This document shows positions 1-6,960 of a stretch of 10,680 nt of DNA, piece by piece. The translations under genes were made by a program, and so were the position numbers. The notes under the pieces are model-generated. The model did no database searches and was not told the origin of the DNA. It saw only the letters and a program-made list of their open reading frames with translations. Each line of letters opens with the position of its first letter. The first letter of the stretch is position 1. This DNA is from Halomonas halophila (lineage in GTDB: Bacteria; Pseudomonadota; Gammaproteobacteria; Pseudomonadales; Halomonadaceae): assembly GCA_002433675.1 (NCBI GenBank), contig DJIP01000259.1, forward strand, positions 1 through 10,680, in the 5' to 3' direction.

Positions 1-336
1 GGTTCGCTGTGGACCCTGATGCTGGCGCTCGCCGCCAGTGAACGCGGCTACCGCATCGCCCTGATGGATGCGCCGCTGCCGTTCACCGATCTGCCGCTGG
101 CGCTGGAACGCCTGCGCCCCGGTGCGGTGGTGCTGTGCAGCGGCAAGGCCGAACGCTCCGACGTGGTCCGTCGACTGCTGCCTCGTCTGGCTGAACAGCT
201 CGACACTCCGCTGGCGCTGTGCGGCCCGGTGGCACGCATCCGCGCCGCCGAACTGACCGACAGCGAGATCGAGGTGCTTGGTGACGACATCCCCATGGCG
301 CTGGACCGGCTGAGGCCGCTGATTCGCCAGCACTGA
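1..336 (+). CDS. MerR-family regulator with B12-binding-like domain, C-terminal part (5' end outside window)
   Basis: This is an open frame from the first base to a TGA at 334-336. Only the last 111 residues are visible, so the DNA-binding half is not seen. The visible part begins GSLWTLMLALAASERGYRIA, then shows alternating hydrophobic strands and helices (AVVLCSG, PLALCGP) ending in a LxxLRPLI helix. This fits the second half of a Rossmann-like cobalamin-binding domain as in LitR/CarH regulators. In that family the His of DxHxxG would lie a few residues upstream, so cobalamin binding cannot be judged here. The usual later GG motif appears as CG, so binding may be degenerate. The location directly before a photolyase gene supports the call, because LitR/CarH-type regulators often sit next to phr and control light-induced genes. 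The MerR assignment is inferred from context and fold. Confidence 0.6.
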   Translation, partial: GSLWTLMLALAASERGYRIALMDAPLPFTDLPLALERLRPGAVVLCSGKAERSDVVRRLLPRLAEQLDTPLALCGPVARIRAAELTDSEIEVLGDDIPMALDRLRPLIRQH

Positions 337-465
337 GCCAGGACAACACAGCCTGATCATCCCGCCGCGGCGCGATACAGGATGCCAGCGAGGAGCGATC
401 GACTGACGATTCTTCCGGGCCGCACTGGCCTTCTCTAGCCACGACACGATTCGCGGGAGCTCCCC
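337..465. other. Intergenic region between regulator and phrB
   Basis: This 129-bp gap lies between two co-directional genes. It contains a 10-bp G+C palindrome (CGCCGCGGCG, 363-372) but no convincing sigma-70 promoter, poly-T terminator or TGTACA-type element. phrB may therefore be read through from the regulator gene. The phrB ribosome binding site (GGGAG, 455-459) is at its right end. Confidence 0.4.
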
Positions 466-1896
466 ATGCCTGTCACTCTGGTCTGGTTTCGCAGCGATCT
501 GCGTATTCACGACAATACTGCGCTGTACCACGCCGCCCGACGCGGCCCGGTCATCGGTGTCTTTCTGCACGCCGAGCAGCAGTGGCGCGAACATGGCCAC
601 GGCGACAACAAGCTCGACTTTCTGTGTCGTGGTGTGGAGGCCCTGGGCGAAGCCCTGGCCGAGCGCAATATCCCCTTGATCCAGCGACAGGTACCGCGCT
701 TCGACGACGCTCCCCAGGCGCTGATGGAACTTGCCGAGGAGCTCGGTGCCGACGCCCTCTACTTCAATCGCGAGTACCCTCTCGATGAGGTCAAGCGCGA
801 CCAGGCGGTACTGGCGCAGGCCGAGCAGCACGGCCTTGAGGCGCGCGCCCTGCGTGACGCCGTGGCCTTCAGCCCGGGCGAGCTGCTGACCGGTAAGGGC
901 GACTACTACGGCGTCTTCACCCCCTTCGCCAAGGCCTGGCACAAGGCCATCAGCGCCGAGCGACTCGAGGTGCTGGACGCACCGGAGCGCCAGGCGCCAC
1001 TGGAGCTGTCCCCCAGCGCCAGCCAGCGCCCCGACTATCCCCACAAGGCCGTGGATGGCCACCACTGGCCAGCCGGCGAGGAGGCCGCCAGTGACCGCCT
1101 ATCGCGCTTTCTGCGGGGCTTCCCCGATAGCCCGGCGAAGCGCTACAAGGAGCGGCGGGACTTCCCGGCCAAGCGCGGCACCAGCGAGCTGTCGCCCTAT
1201 CTGGCGCTGGGCATGATCTCCTGGCGTCAGTGCATGCAGGCGGTGATGGCCATCAACGACGGTAGCTTGAGCGACGGCGACGCCGGCCTGACTGCCTGGG
1301 TCAGCGAACTGGTGTGGCGAGAGTTCTATCAGCACGTGGCCACTGGCTTCCCCAGGGTTTGCCGCCATCGAGCCTTTCAACGCCACACCGAGGCCCTTGA
1401 CTGGCGCGACGCCCCCGAGGATTTTGCCGCCTGGAGCGAAGGACGCACCGGCTATCCGCTGGTCGACGCCGCCATGCGCCAGCTGGTCGCCACCGGGTGG
1501 ATGCACAATCGCCTGCGCATGGTGGCCGCCATGTTCCTGTCCAAGCACCTGTTGATCGACTGGCGACGTGGAGAGCGCTTCTTCCTCGAGCACCTGGTCG
1601 ACGGTGAATTCGCCGCCAACAACGGCGGCTGGCAGTGGGCGGCGTCCACCGGTACCGACGCCGCGCCCTACTTCCGTATCTTCAACCCCACCACCCAATC
1701 CGAACGCTTCGATCCCGAGGGTGAGTTCATCGCGCGCTGGGTGCCGGAGCTTGCGTCACTGCCACCGAAAAAGCGACATGCCCCGACCCGGGATCTCCTG
1801 ACCGACCTCGACTACCCCGCCCCCATCGTCGACCACCGCGCCGCCCGCGAACGTGCACTCGACGCCTTCAAGAGCCTGTCGAAGGACGCGGGATAA
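466..1896 (+). CDS. phrB: Deoxyribodipyrimidine photolyase (class I CPD photolyase)
   Basis: The 476-residue product matches E. coli PhrB closely in length. It should split cyclobutane pyrimidine dimers in DNA using blue light, with FAD as catalytic cofactor and an antenna chromophore. The N-terminal alpha/beta domain starts VTLVWFRSDLRIHDNTAL. The C-terminal FAD domain carries WVSELVWREFYQH (278-290), the GYPLVDAAMRQL segment (329-340), TGWMHNRLRM (343-352) and the NNGGWQWAASTGTDAAPYF block (385-403). Aligned by eye to E. coli, the electron-transfer tryptophans are W313, W366 and W389, and the Asn facing flavin N5 is N385; all are present. The start is ATG with GGGAG six bases upstream. It lies just after the B12/MerR-type regulator gene, so light-dependent control is likely but not shown. 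Nothing is missing or truncated. Confidence 0.97.
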   Translation: MPVTLVWFRSDLRIHDNTALYHAARRGPVIGVFLHAEQQWREHGHGDNKLDFLCRGVEALGEALAERNIPLIQRQVPRFDDAPQALMELAEELGADALYFNREYPLDEVKRDQAVLAQAEQHGLEARALRDAVAFSPGELLTGKGDYYGVFTPFAKAWHKAISAERLEVLDAPERQAPLELSPSASQRPDYPHKAVDGHHWPAGEEAASDRLSRFLRGFPDSPAKRYKERRDFPAKRGTSELSPYLALGMISWRQCMQAVMAINDGSLSDGDAGLTAWVSELVWREFYQHVATGFPRVCRHRAFQRHTEALDWRDAPEDFAAWSEGRTGYPLVDAAMRQLVATGWMHNRLRMVAAMFLSKHLLIDWRRGERFFLEHLVDGEFAANNGGWQWAASTGTDAAPYFRIFNPTTQSERFDPEGEFIARWVPELASLPPKKRHAPTRDLLTDLDYPAPIVDHRAARERALDAFKSLSKDAG

Positions 1897-1927
1897 GGAC
1901 GCGAGATAGGGACTCGGCATACTACTG

Positions 1928-1968
1928 ACTGGCTTGGCCCGGCATGAGATAGCTCGGCACAAGCCAGT
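1928..1968 (+). terminator. Long hairpin downstream of phrB, possible terminator
   Basis: Perfect 9-bp arms ACTGGCTTG (1928-1936) and CAAGCCAGT (1960-1968) enclose a 23-nt loop. The stem can continue with GCC/GGC (1937-1939 with 1956-1958, one bulged A) and an inner GAG-ATAG-CTC hairpin (1946-1955). It starts 31 bp after the phrB stop. There is no strong T-tract directly after it, only CCCCTTT near 1980, so it is either a weak intrinsic terminator or an mRNA structure at the end of the phrB message. Confidence 0.45.
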
Positions 1969-2072
1969 GTCATCCTGACGCCCCTTTGCTGATCCGCCCC
2001 GGCCCGAGCCGCCCCCGCCCGCCCCCCTGCGGCTGACAACAACACCGACAGCGACACCGACAAGGAGCCCCC

Positions 2073-2513
2073 ATGATCCAGGACCCTGTGCTGGCGACCT
2101 TCTGCGAGACCTTTAATAAACTAGACAATACCTGTACAGAAAAGCTATACAGTATATATTCTAGTGACATCGTCTTTATCGACCCTTTGCATCGGGTGGA
2201 AGGCATCGAGGCACTGAAGCGCGACTTCGACGCCTTGTACGCCAACGTGATCGACTGCCGCTTCCGCTTCCACCATGGGCTGCGGGACGGCGATCGGGGC
2301 TACGTGAACTGGACCATGGCGCTGCGCCACCGGCGCCTTTGCAGAGGCCGCCAGATCGAGGTGGAGGGCTGCTCAGTACTGCGCTTCGCCTCATCGGACG
2401 GCGGCAAGGTGGTCCACCATCAGGACCACTTCGACGCCGGTGCGCTGCTCTACGAACGGCTGCCGTTGCTCGGCGCGGTGATACGCAGCATCAAGCGGCA
2501 CGCCGCCGGTTAA
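2073..2513 (+). CDS. NTF2/SnoaL-like family protein
   Basis: The 146-residue product has the pattern of small NTF2-like cone-fold proteins: an N-terminal helix (TFCETFNKL), the conserved-looking block YSSDIVFIDPLHRVEGIEAL (29-48), and later beta strands (GYVNWTMALRHR; IEVEGCSVLRF; KVVHHQDHFDAGALLYERLP). Proteins of this type are common in photolyase/CFA-like gene clusters, but their biochemical role is not established. They may be small enzymes or ligand binders. The ATG at 2073 has AAGGAG five bases upstream (2062-2067). Codons about 14-32 are oddly A+T rich, with rare codons CTA, ATA, ACA and TCT, unlike the rest of the gene, yet the protein stays in family pattern there. It is probably transcribed with the downstream genes, or the patch holds an internal promoter. 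Confidence 0.8.
   Translation: MIQDPVLATFCETFNKLDNTCTEKLYSIYSSDIVFIDPLHRVEGIEALKRDFDALYANVIDCRFRFHHGLRDGDRGYVNWTMALRHRRLCRGRQIEVEGCSVLRFASSDGGKVVHHQDHFDAGALLYERLPLLGAVIRSIKRHAAG
2122..2160 (+). promoter_or_regulatory. A+T-rich operator/promoter-like element inside the NTF2-like gene
   Basis: Within coding sequence lie TAGACA (2122-2127, 5/6 of a -35 box), the palindrome CTGTACAG (2132-2139), the 11-bp perfect palindrome TATACAGTATA (2146-2156) and TATATT (2155-2160, 5/6 of a -10 box). TGTACA (2133-2138) is followed after exactly 12 bases by AGTATA (2151-2156). From memory, LitR-type MerR regulators of Pseudomonas bind T(G/A)TACA-type halves spaced by 12, which would make this a near match. 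Function is inferred; the palindromes are seen. Confidence 0.4.
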
Positions 2514-2607
2514 GGCTCGCACCGTCGGCAAAAGCCCACGCCGTGGGTCAATATCCGCGCCGCCGACTGAAACCCTGGACGGTATCGGTACGTAGCTGAC
2601 AGCAGGC

Positions 2608-2634
2608 CCAGAATTCTGGTCCGGCCTTGTACAA
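2608..2634. promoter_or_regulatory. Tandem palindromes, operator-like
   Basis: CCAGAATTCTGG (2608-2619) is a perfect 12-bp dyad. It is followed seven bases later by TTGTACAA (2627-2634), a perfect 8-bp dyad sharing the TGTACA core with the element inside the preceding gene at 2133-2138. Such paired dyads upstream of an operon suggest regulator binding. The regulator is unknown; the neighbouring MerR-type protein is the obvious candidate by inference. Confidence 0.35.
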
Positions 2635-2640
2635 CAAGAA

Positions 2641-2704
2641 TGAATCTCGACAAGCGTGAATGTCGACAACGGCGAATCGCAGCGAGCTTGAATCGAGCGC
2701 ACAG
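2641..2704 (+). repeat. Four degenerate tandem units of 16 bp
   Basis: The units start at 2641, 2657, 2673 and 2689, each opening TGAAT or CGAAT: TGAATCTCGACAAGCG, TGAATGTCGACAACGG, CGAATCGCAGCGAGCT, TGAATCGAGCGCACAG. The first two match at 13 of 16 positions, and the last two mainly in the (T/C)GAATC start. The period is exactly 16, in a stretch without a convincing gene. Confidence 0.5.
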
Positions 2705-2748
2705 CAAGCTCAGACAGCAAGGCCGCACCGCAAAAGGAGCGACAGTAG

Positions 2749-3561
2749 ATGGCACGCGACCCCAACCCTCAGCGCATCTGGCTGACCGGCGCTACCTCGG
2801 GTATCGGCGAGGCTCTGGTACGACGCCTGCTCGACGATGGCCATCGCGTCGCCCTGACCTCGCGCAGCAAGGCTGGCCTCGAGCGACTGGCGAAAGACTA
2901 TGACAATGCCATGCCGGTCCCCGCCGACATCACCGACCGCGCGTCGATGCAGGACGCCGCCGCACGCATCGACGAGGCCTTCGACGGCCTCGACATGGTG
3001 ATCTTCAACGCCGGGACCTGCGTCTACCTCGACGGCGGCCGCGTCGACACCTCACTGGTCCGCGACAACTTCGAACCCAACTTCTTCGGTACCATCCATG
3101 GTATCGAGGTGGCTCTACCGCTGTTGCACAAGGCCCGGCGCCAGGGCGCCCGGCCGCAGATCGTGGCGACGTCCAGTGCCTCGGCCTATCTGGCGCTGCC
3201 GCGTGCCGAAGCCTACGGCGCGTCCAAGGCGGCGCTGAGCTACTTTCTCGAGTCGCTGCGACTCGACCTGGCCCATCAAGGCATCGACGTCAGCGTCATC
3301 CACCCCGGCTTCGTCAAGACGCCGCTGACCGAACGCAACGACTTCCCCATGCCCATGGCGGTCACGCCGGAACAGGCGGCCAAGGCGATCTTCGAAGGCC
3401 TGTCGGCACGCCGTCGGGACATCCACTTCCCGCGGCGCTTCACCTATCTGGTCAAGTTCATGGGCATCCTGCCACTGCGTCTGAGGATCGCCCTGGGCAA
3501 GCGCCTGGTCAGGCGCCAACACGATGACGCTTCTCCCCCCCACAAGGAACGCCACCAATGA
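2749..3561 (+). CDS. SDR-family NAD(P)-dependent oxidoreductase
   Basis: This is a 270-residue short-chain dehydrogenase/reductase with a Rossmann fold. The cofactor motif TGATSGIG is at 13-20, SRS at 38-40 hints at NADP(H) use, and the NAG motif is at 87-89. The catalytic Ser is S143 in TSSASAYLAL, and the YxxxK pair is Y156/K160 in YGASKAAL. HPGFVKTPLT (185-194) follows as usual. The C-terminal tail is Arg/Lys-rich with a hydrophobic stretch (YLVKFMGILPLRLRIAL), which might touch the membrane. The ATG has AAGGAG nine bases upstream. Its stop overlaps the start of the FAD gene by 4 nt (ATGA), so the two are coupled. The substrate is unknown; neighbours suggest a lipid or acyl-chain derivative. 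It is the first gene of the coupled run. Confidence 0.93.
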   Translation: MARDPNPQRIWLTGATSGIGEALVRRLLDDGHRVALTSRSKAGLERLAKDYDNAMPVPADITDRASMQDAAARIDEAFDGLDMVIFNAGTCVYLDGGRVDTSLVRDNFEPNFFGTIHGIEVALPLLHKARRQGARPQIVATSSASAYLALPRAEAYGASKAALSYFLESLRLDLAHQGIDVSVIHPGFVKTPLTERNDFPMPMAVTPEQAAKAIFEGLSARRRDIHFPRRFTYLVKFMGILPLRLRIALGKRLVRRQHDDASPPHKERHQ

Positions 3562-4889
3562 CTCGCCTTCAACCGCCGTTCGAGGCCCAGCGTATCGCGG
3601 TGATCGGTGGGGGTATCAGCGGCCTGGCCGCCGCCCGCTACTTGAGCGCGCGTCACCGGGTGACGCTGTTCGAGGCCGCCGACCGGCTGGGGGGACACAC
3701 CGCTACCGTGGATGTCAGCCTGGACGGAAGGGACTACGCCATCGACACCGGTTTCATCGTCTTCAACGACCGTACCTATCCGCACTTCCAGCGCCTGCTG
3801 GGGCACCTCGGGGTGAACGCTCAGGCCACCGAGATGAGCTTCTCGGTGCATCGCACCGACTGCGACTTCGAGTACAACGGCCACACCCTGACCTCGCTGT
3901 TTGCCCAGCGTCGCAACCTGCTGCGTCCTGCGTTCTACCGCCTGCTGGGCGAGATCCTGCGCTTCAACCGACTGGCCATCGCCGATCTGGCACGACCGGG
4001 CCAGGAGACGTCCAGCGATGCCCTGCTGATGCCCCTTGGCGACTACCTCGATGGCCATGGCTTCAGCGACGACTTTCAGCGTCACTACCTGCTGCCTATG
4101 GGTGGCGCCATCTGGTCGGCCAGCCTGGCCGATATCCGCGCCTTTCCCACGCGGTTTTTCCTGCGCTTCTTCCACCACCATGGGCTGCTGTCGGTCAATG
4201 ACAGGCCCCAGTGGTACACCGTGGAAGGGGGATCGCGCGGCTATATCGATGCCCTGGTGGCGCCCTACGCCGACGCCATTCGCCTGGCGACGCCGGTGCG
4301 CGGTATCCGTCGGGAGCACGACGGCGTGGTGCTGCGCACCGATGCCGGCGAGGAACGCTTCGACCAGGTGGTGCTGGCCTGCCACGCCGATCAGGCGCTC
4401 GGGCTGCTCGATGACCCCAGCCACGCCGAACGCGAGGTGCTGTCGGCGTTGCCCTATGCCGACAACGAGGTGGTACTGCACACCGATACCCGCCTGCTGC
4501 CGCGCCGTCGGCGCGCCTGGGCCAGCTGGAACTATCGCCTCGACGGCCGCGGCGACGCTGACCGGGTATCGGTCACCTACGACATGAATATCCTCCAGCG
4601 CCTGAGCGCGCCTCACACCTTTTGCGTGACCCTCAACGACGCCGACAGCATCGACCCAGCGAAGGTCCTCGGGCGCTTTCGCTACGCCCACCCCCAGTTC
4701 ACGGCCCAGGGTAGCCTGGCCCAGGCACGCCATGCCGAGGTCTCCTCGACGGCGTTGCGTACTCACTTCTGTGGCGCCTACTGGCGCAACGGCTTTCACG
4801 AGGATGGCGTGTGGAGCGCGCTGCGGGTGGCAAAGGCGCTGGGCTGCGAGGAAAGCGACCATGAGCGGCTGGAGGCGGTGGCACCATGA
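3558..4889 (+). CDS. FAD-dependent amine-oxidase-like oxidoreductase (NAD/FAD-binding, COG2907 type)
   Basis: The 443-residue product opens with a dinucleotide-binding motif, IAVIGGGISGLAAARYLS (13-30, GxGxxG at 17-22), followed by an acidic residue at the end of strand two (LFEA) and the GGH segment typical of the flavin amine oxidase/protoporphyrinogen oxidase superfamily. Further family-like blocks are DTGFIVFNDRTYPHF, the YLLPMGGAIWSAS region and a C-terminal FCGAYWRNGFHEDGVWSALR, which would close the FAD site. Members of this group lie beside DUF1365 and CFA-type genes in many proteobacteria and are thought to oxidise or desaturate modified fatty acyl chains; this is inference here. The 4-nt overlaps at both ends (ATGA at 3558-3561 and at 4886-4889) indicate translational coupling. 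The length is normal and no break is seen. Confidence 0.92.
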   Translation: MTRLQPPFEAQRIAVIGGGISGLAAARYLSARHRVTLFEAADRLGGHTATVDVSLDGRDYAIDTGFIVFNDRTYPHFQRLLGHLGVNAQATEMSFSVHRTDCDFEYNGHTLTSLFAQRRNLLRPAFYRLLGEILRFNRLAIADLARPGQETSSDALLMPLGDYLDGHGFSDDFQRHYLLPMGGAIWSASLADIRAFPTRFFLRFFHHHGLLSVNDRPQWYTVEGGSRGYIDALVAPYADAIRLATPVRGIRREHDGVVLRTDAGEERFDQVVLACHADQALGLLDDPSHAEREVLSALPYADNEVVLHTDTRLLPRRRRAWASWNYRLDGRGDADRVSVTYDMNILQRLSAPHTFCVTLNDADSIDPAKVLGRFRYAHPQFTAQGSLAQARHAEVSSTALRTHFCGAYWRNGFHEDGVWSALRVAKALGCEESDHERLEAVAP

Positions 4890-5695
4890 TCGCCAAGCCG
4901 CGTTCGCGGATCTACCGCGGCTCCCTGCGTCATCGGCGCTTTCTGCCGCGACCCCACGAGTTTGCCTATCGCGTATGGATGGCCTGGCTCGACCTGGAGG
5001 AGCTGCCCGAACTGTTCGACCGGGTGCCCGGCTTCAGTGCCCGCAGGCCGGCGCTGGCCCGCTTCAGGCGCGAGGATTACCTGCCGGCACGGGGCAGCGA
5101 GATAGCCCTGGCCGACGCCGCCCGGGCCGAGGTCCGCGAGCGCCTGGGCCAGGCGCCCCAGGGCCGGGTCTGCCTGCTGACCCAGCTTGGCTCGCCCTGG
5201 GTGTCGTTCAATCCCATCTCGCTCTACTACCTCTACCACGAACCCGACGCCGAGGGGCGCGAGCGCCTTGGCGCGGTACTCGGTGAAGTCACCAATACCC
5301 CCTGGCGCGAGCGCACCCGTTACGCCACCGCGGTGGACCCCGTGCGCCACAGCCACCGTGCACAGTTCGACAAGGATCTTCACGTGTCGCCCTTTCTGCC
5401 CATGGGCATGACCTACCACTGGCGCTTCAACAGCCCGGACCGTGAGCTCGCCATGCACATGGAGACCTGGCGGGACGACCAGCGCCACTTCGATGCCACC
5501 CTGACCCTGGAGGGCCGGCCGGCTACCCGCCCGGCGCTGATCGCCTGCCTTGCGAGGCAACCCTGGATGGCCACCAAGACCCTGGCGGCCATCCACTGGG
5601 AGGCGCTCAAGCTGTGGCTCAAGGGCGTACCGCTGCACGATCACCCACCGCCGGCCGAAGGCCTTTCATCCCGATCCGAGGAGACTCCGTCTTGA
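4886..5695 (+). CDS. DUF1365 domain-containing protein
   Basis: The 269-residue protein carries the DUF1365 hallmarks in order: IYRGSLRHRRFLPRPHEFAYRVWM (9-32), SFNPISLYYLYH, EVTNTPWRERTRYA, and FDKDLHVSPFLPMGMTYHWRF. Several conserved histidines and aromatic residues are present, but the biochemical role of the family is not established to my knowledge. It is almost always found between an FAD oxidoreductase gene and a CFA-type methyltransferase gene, exactly as here, so a part in the same lipid modification is likely. The ATG at 4886 overlaps the stop of the previous gene. Its own stop TGA (5693-5695) overlaps the TTG start of the next gene. No signal peptide is evident, so it is probably cytosolic or at the inner membrane face. 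Confidence 0.93.
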   Translation: MIAKPRSRIYRGSLRHRRFLPRPHEFAYRVWMAWLDLEELPELFDRVPGFSARRPALARFRREDYLPARGSEIALADAARAEVRERLGQAPQGRVCLLTQLGSPWVSFNPISLYYLYHEPDAEGRERLGAVLGEVTNTPWRERTRYATAVDPVRHSHRAQFDKDLHVSPFLPMGMTYHWRFNSPDRELAMHMETWRDDQRHFDATLTLEGRPATRPALIACLARQPWMATKTLAAIHWEALKLWLKGVPLHDHPPPAEGLSSRSEETPS

Positions 5696-6960
5696 CCACA
5701 CTCAGGAGCGAACAAGGCGTCACCATCAGCCGACGCGGCGACAGGTTCAGCCACTGGCTCAAGCCTCGGGTGCTGGCGCAATTGGGCCAACTGCGCCACG
5801 GCAGCATCACCCTGATCGATGGCCATGAGCGCCATCAGCTTGGGGAGCAGGGGGAACTGAGCGTAACCCTGGTGGTACGCCGCAGTCGGGTGTGGAAGCG
5901 TATGGCCCTGGGCGGCACCCTGGGGGCGGCAGAAGCCTACATGGACGGTGACTGGGACGTGGACGATCTGGTCGTACTGGTGCGTCTGTTTGCGCGCAAT
6001 ATCGACCGGGTCAATGACGATGTCGAAGGCGGCCTGGCGGGCCTGGGACGCGCCCTGCTATCCACGCTGCTGCGCCTTCAGCGCAATACCCGCAAGGGCT
6101 CCCGGCGCCATATTGCGGCCCACTACGACATCGGCAATGACCTGTTCGCGACCTTTCTGGACCGTGAACACTGGATGTACTCCAGTGCCATCTTCCCCTC
6201 CCCGGAGGCCACCCTCGAGCAGGCCTCGACCCACAAGCTCGATGTCATGCTCGACAAGCTGGACGTCAGGCCTCACCACCATCTGCTGGAGATCGGCACC
6301 GGCTGGGGCGGACTGGCGATCCATGCCGCCCGTACCCGCGGCTGCCGGGTGACCACCACCACCATCTCCCGCGAGCAATACGAGCATACCGCTCGCCGCC
6401 TGGCCGAGGAGGGGCTCGAGGACCAGGTCACCCTGCTCAACAAGGACTACCGCGAACTCGGCGGGCGCTATGACCGGTTGATTTCGGTGGAGATGGTGGA
6501 GGCGGTCGGCGCCGACTACCTGCCGCGCTACCTCAAGACCCTGGACCAATTGCTGGCACCCCAGGGGCTGGCGCTGCTGCAGGCCATCACCGTACGTGAT
6601 CAGCGCTATGAAGCCGCGCGCAGGGAGATGGACTTCATCAAGCGCTACATCTTCCCCGGTGGTTTTCTGCCATCACCCACGGTGCTGCTGCAGAACCTGA
6701 CGCAACACACCTCGATGAACCTGGTCGACCTGGACGATATCGGCCCGCACTACGCCCGCACCCTGCGTGAGTGGCGTCAGCGTTTCGAGGCGAGCCTCGA
6801 TCAGGTCGGCAAGCTGGGCTACGACGAGCGCTTCGTGCGGATGTGGCGCTACTATCTGTGCTACTGCGAGGCGGGTTTCGCGGAGCGCACCATCAGCACC
6901 TGCCACCTGCTGCTGGCCAAGCCCGATGCGCGGCCGCAAACTCGGCTCGGCAAGCCGTGA
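5692..6960 (+). CDS. Cyclopropane-fatty-acyl-phospholipid synthase family SAM-dependent methyltransferase
   Basis: The 422-residue protein has an N-terminal SCP2/lipid-binding-like domain and a C-terminal methyltransferase domain of the CFA synthase family. The SAM motif LLEIGTGWGG is at 198-207, and HYDIGNDLFATFLD (144-157) and RYIFPGGFLPS (318-328) are family hallmarks. Compared by eye with E. coli Cfa, the five bicarbonate-site residues C139, E239, H266, I268 and Y317 correspond to S165, E270, Q297, I299 and Y354, so two are changed. C392 (YYLCYCEAGF) matches the E. coli C354 region. The start is TTG at 5692, with GAGGAG eight bases upstream (5678-5683) and a TTGA overlap with the DUF1365 stop; extending to the ATG at 5614 would only run through DUF1365. 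It should methylate unsaturated phospholipid acyl chains, but whether it closes a ring is doubtful. Confidence 0.92.
   Translation: MTTLRSEQGVTISRRGDRFSHWLKPRVLAQLGQLRHGSITLIDGHERHQLGEQGELSVTLVVRRSRVWKRMALGGTLGAAEAYMDGDWDVDDLVVLVRLFARNIDRVNDDVEGGLAGLGRALLSTLLRLQRNTRKGSRRHIAAHYDIGNDLFATFLDREHWMYSSAIFPSPEATLEQASTHKLDVMLDKLDVRPHHHLLEIGTGWGGLAIHAARTRGCRVTTTTISREQYEHTARRLAEEGLEDQVTLLNKDYRELGGRYDRLISVEMVEAVGADYLPRYLKTLDQLLAPQGLALLQAITVRDQRYEAARREMDFIKRYIFPGGFLPSPTVLLQNLTQHTSMNLVDLDDIGPHYARTLREWRQRFEASLDQVGKLGYDERFVRMWRYYLCYCEAGFAERTISTCHLLLAKPDARPQTRLGKP

Larger units (their letters stand above)
2514..2748. promoter_or_regulatory. Intergenic regulatory region before the SDR operon
   Basis: No convincing gene is present in these 235 bp. 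The region contains a short hairpin (CCCAC/GTGGG, 2535-2547) just after the NTF2 stop, a perfect 12-bp palindrome CCAGAATTCTGG (2608-2619) flanked by AGGCC/GGCCT (2603-2607 and 2623-2627, imperfect outer arms), and TTGTACAA (2627-2634). A 16-bp-period repeat at 2641-2704 follows. It ends with the SDR ribosome binding site AAGGAG (2734-2739). I see no clear -10/-35 pair, so a promoter here is probable from the dyads but not proven. Confidence 0.45.

Noticed and set aside
1099..1698. 199-residue - strand frame opposite phrB
   Set aside because: phrB is fully conserved in the sense frame; the antisense product has no recognisable motif.
2640..2903. 87-residue frame overlapping the SDR gene start
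   Set aside because: It has no ribosome binding site, an Arg-rich composition without family pattern, and overlaps the well supported SDR gene by more than half.
3444..4862. 472-residue open frame on the - strand opposite the FAD oxidoreductase
   Set aside because: It is a by-product of high G+C codon bias. The sense frame has clear FAD motifs and 4-nt coupling at both ends; the antisense protein shows no recognisable domain.
5614..5691. Earlier ATG start for the CFA-like methyltransferase
   Set aside because: It lies inside DUF1365 and adds a basic, non-family peptide. TTG 5692 has a proper GAGGAG and the overlap pattern.
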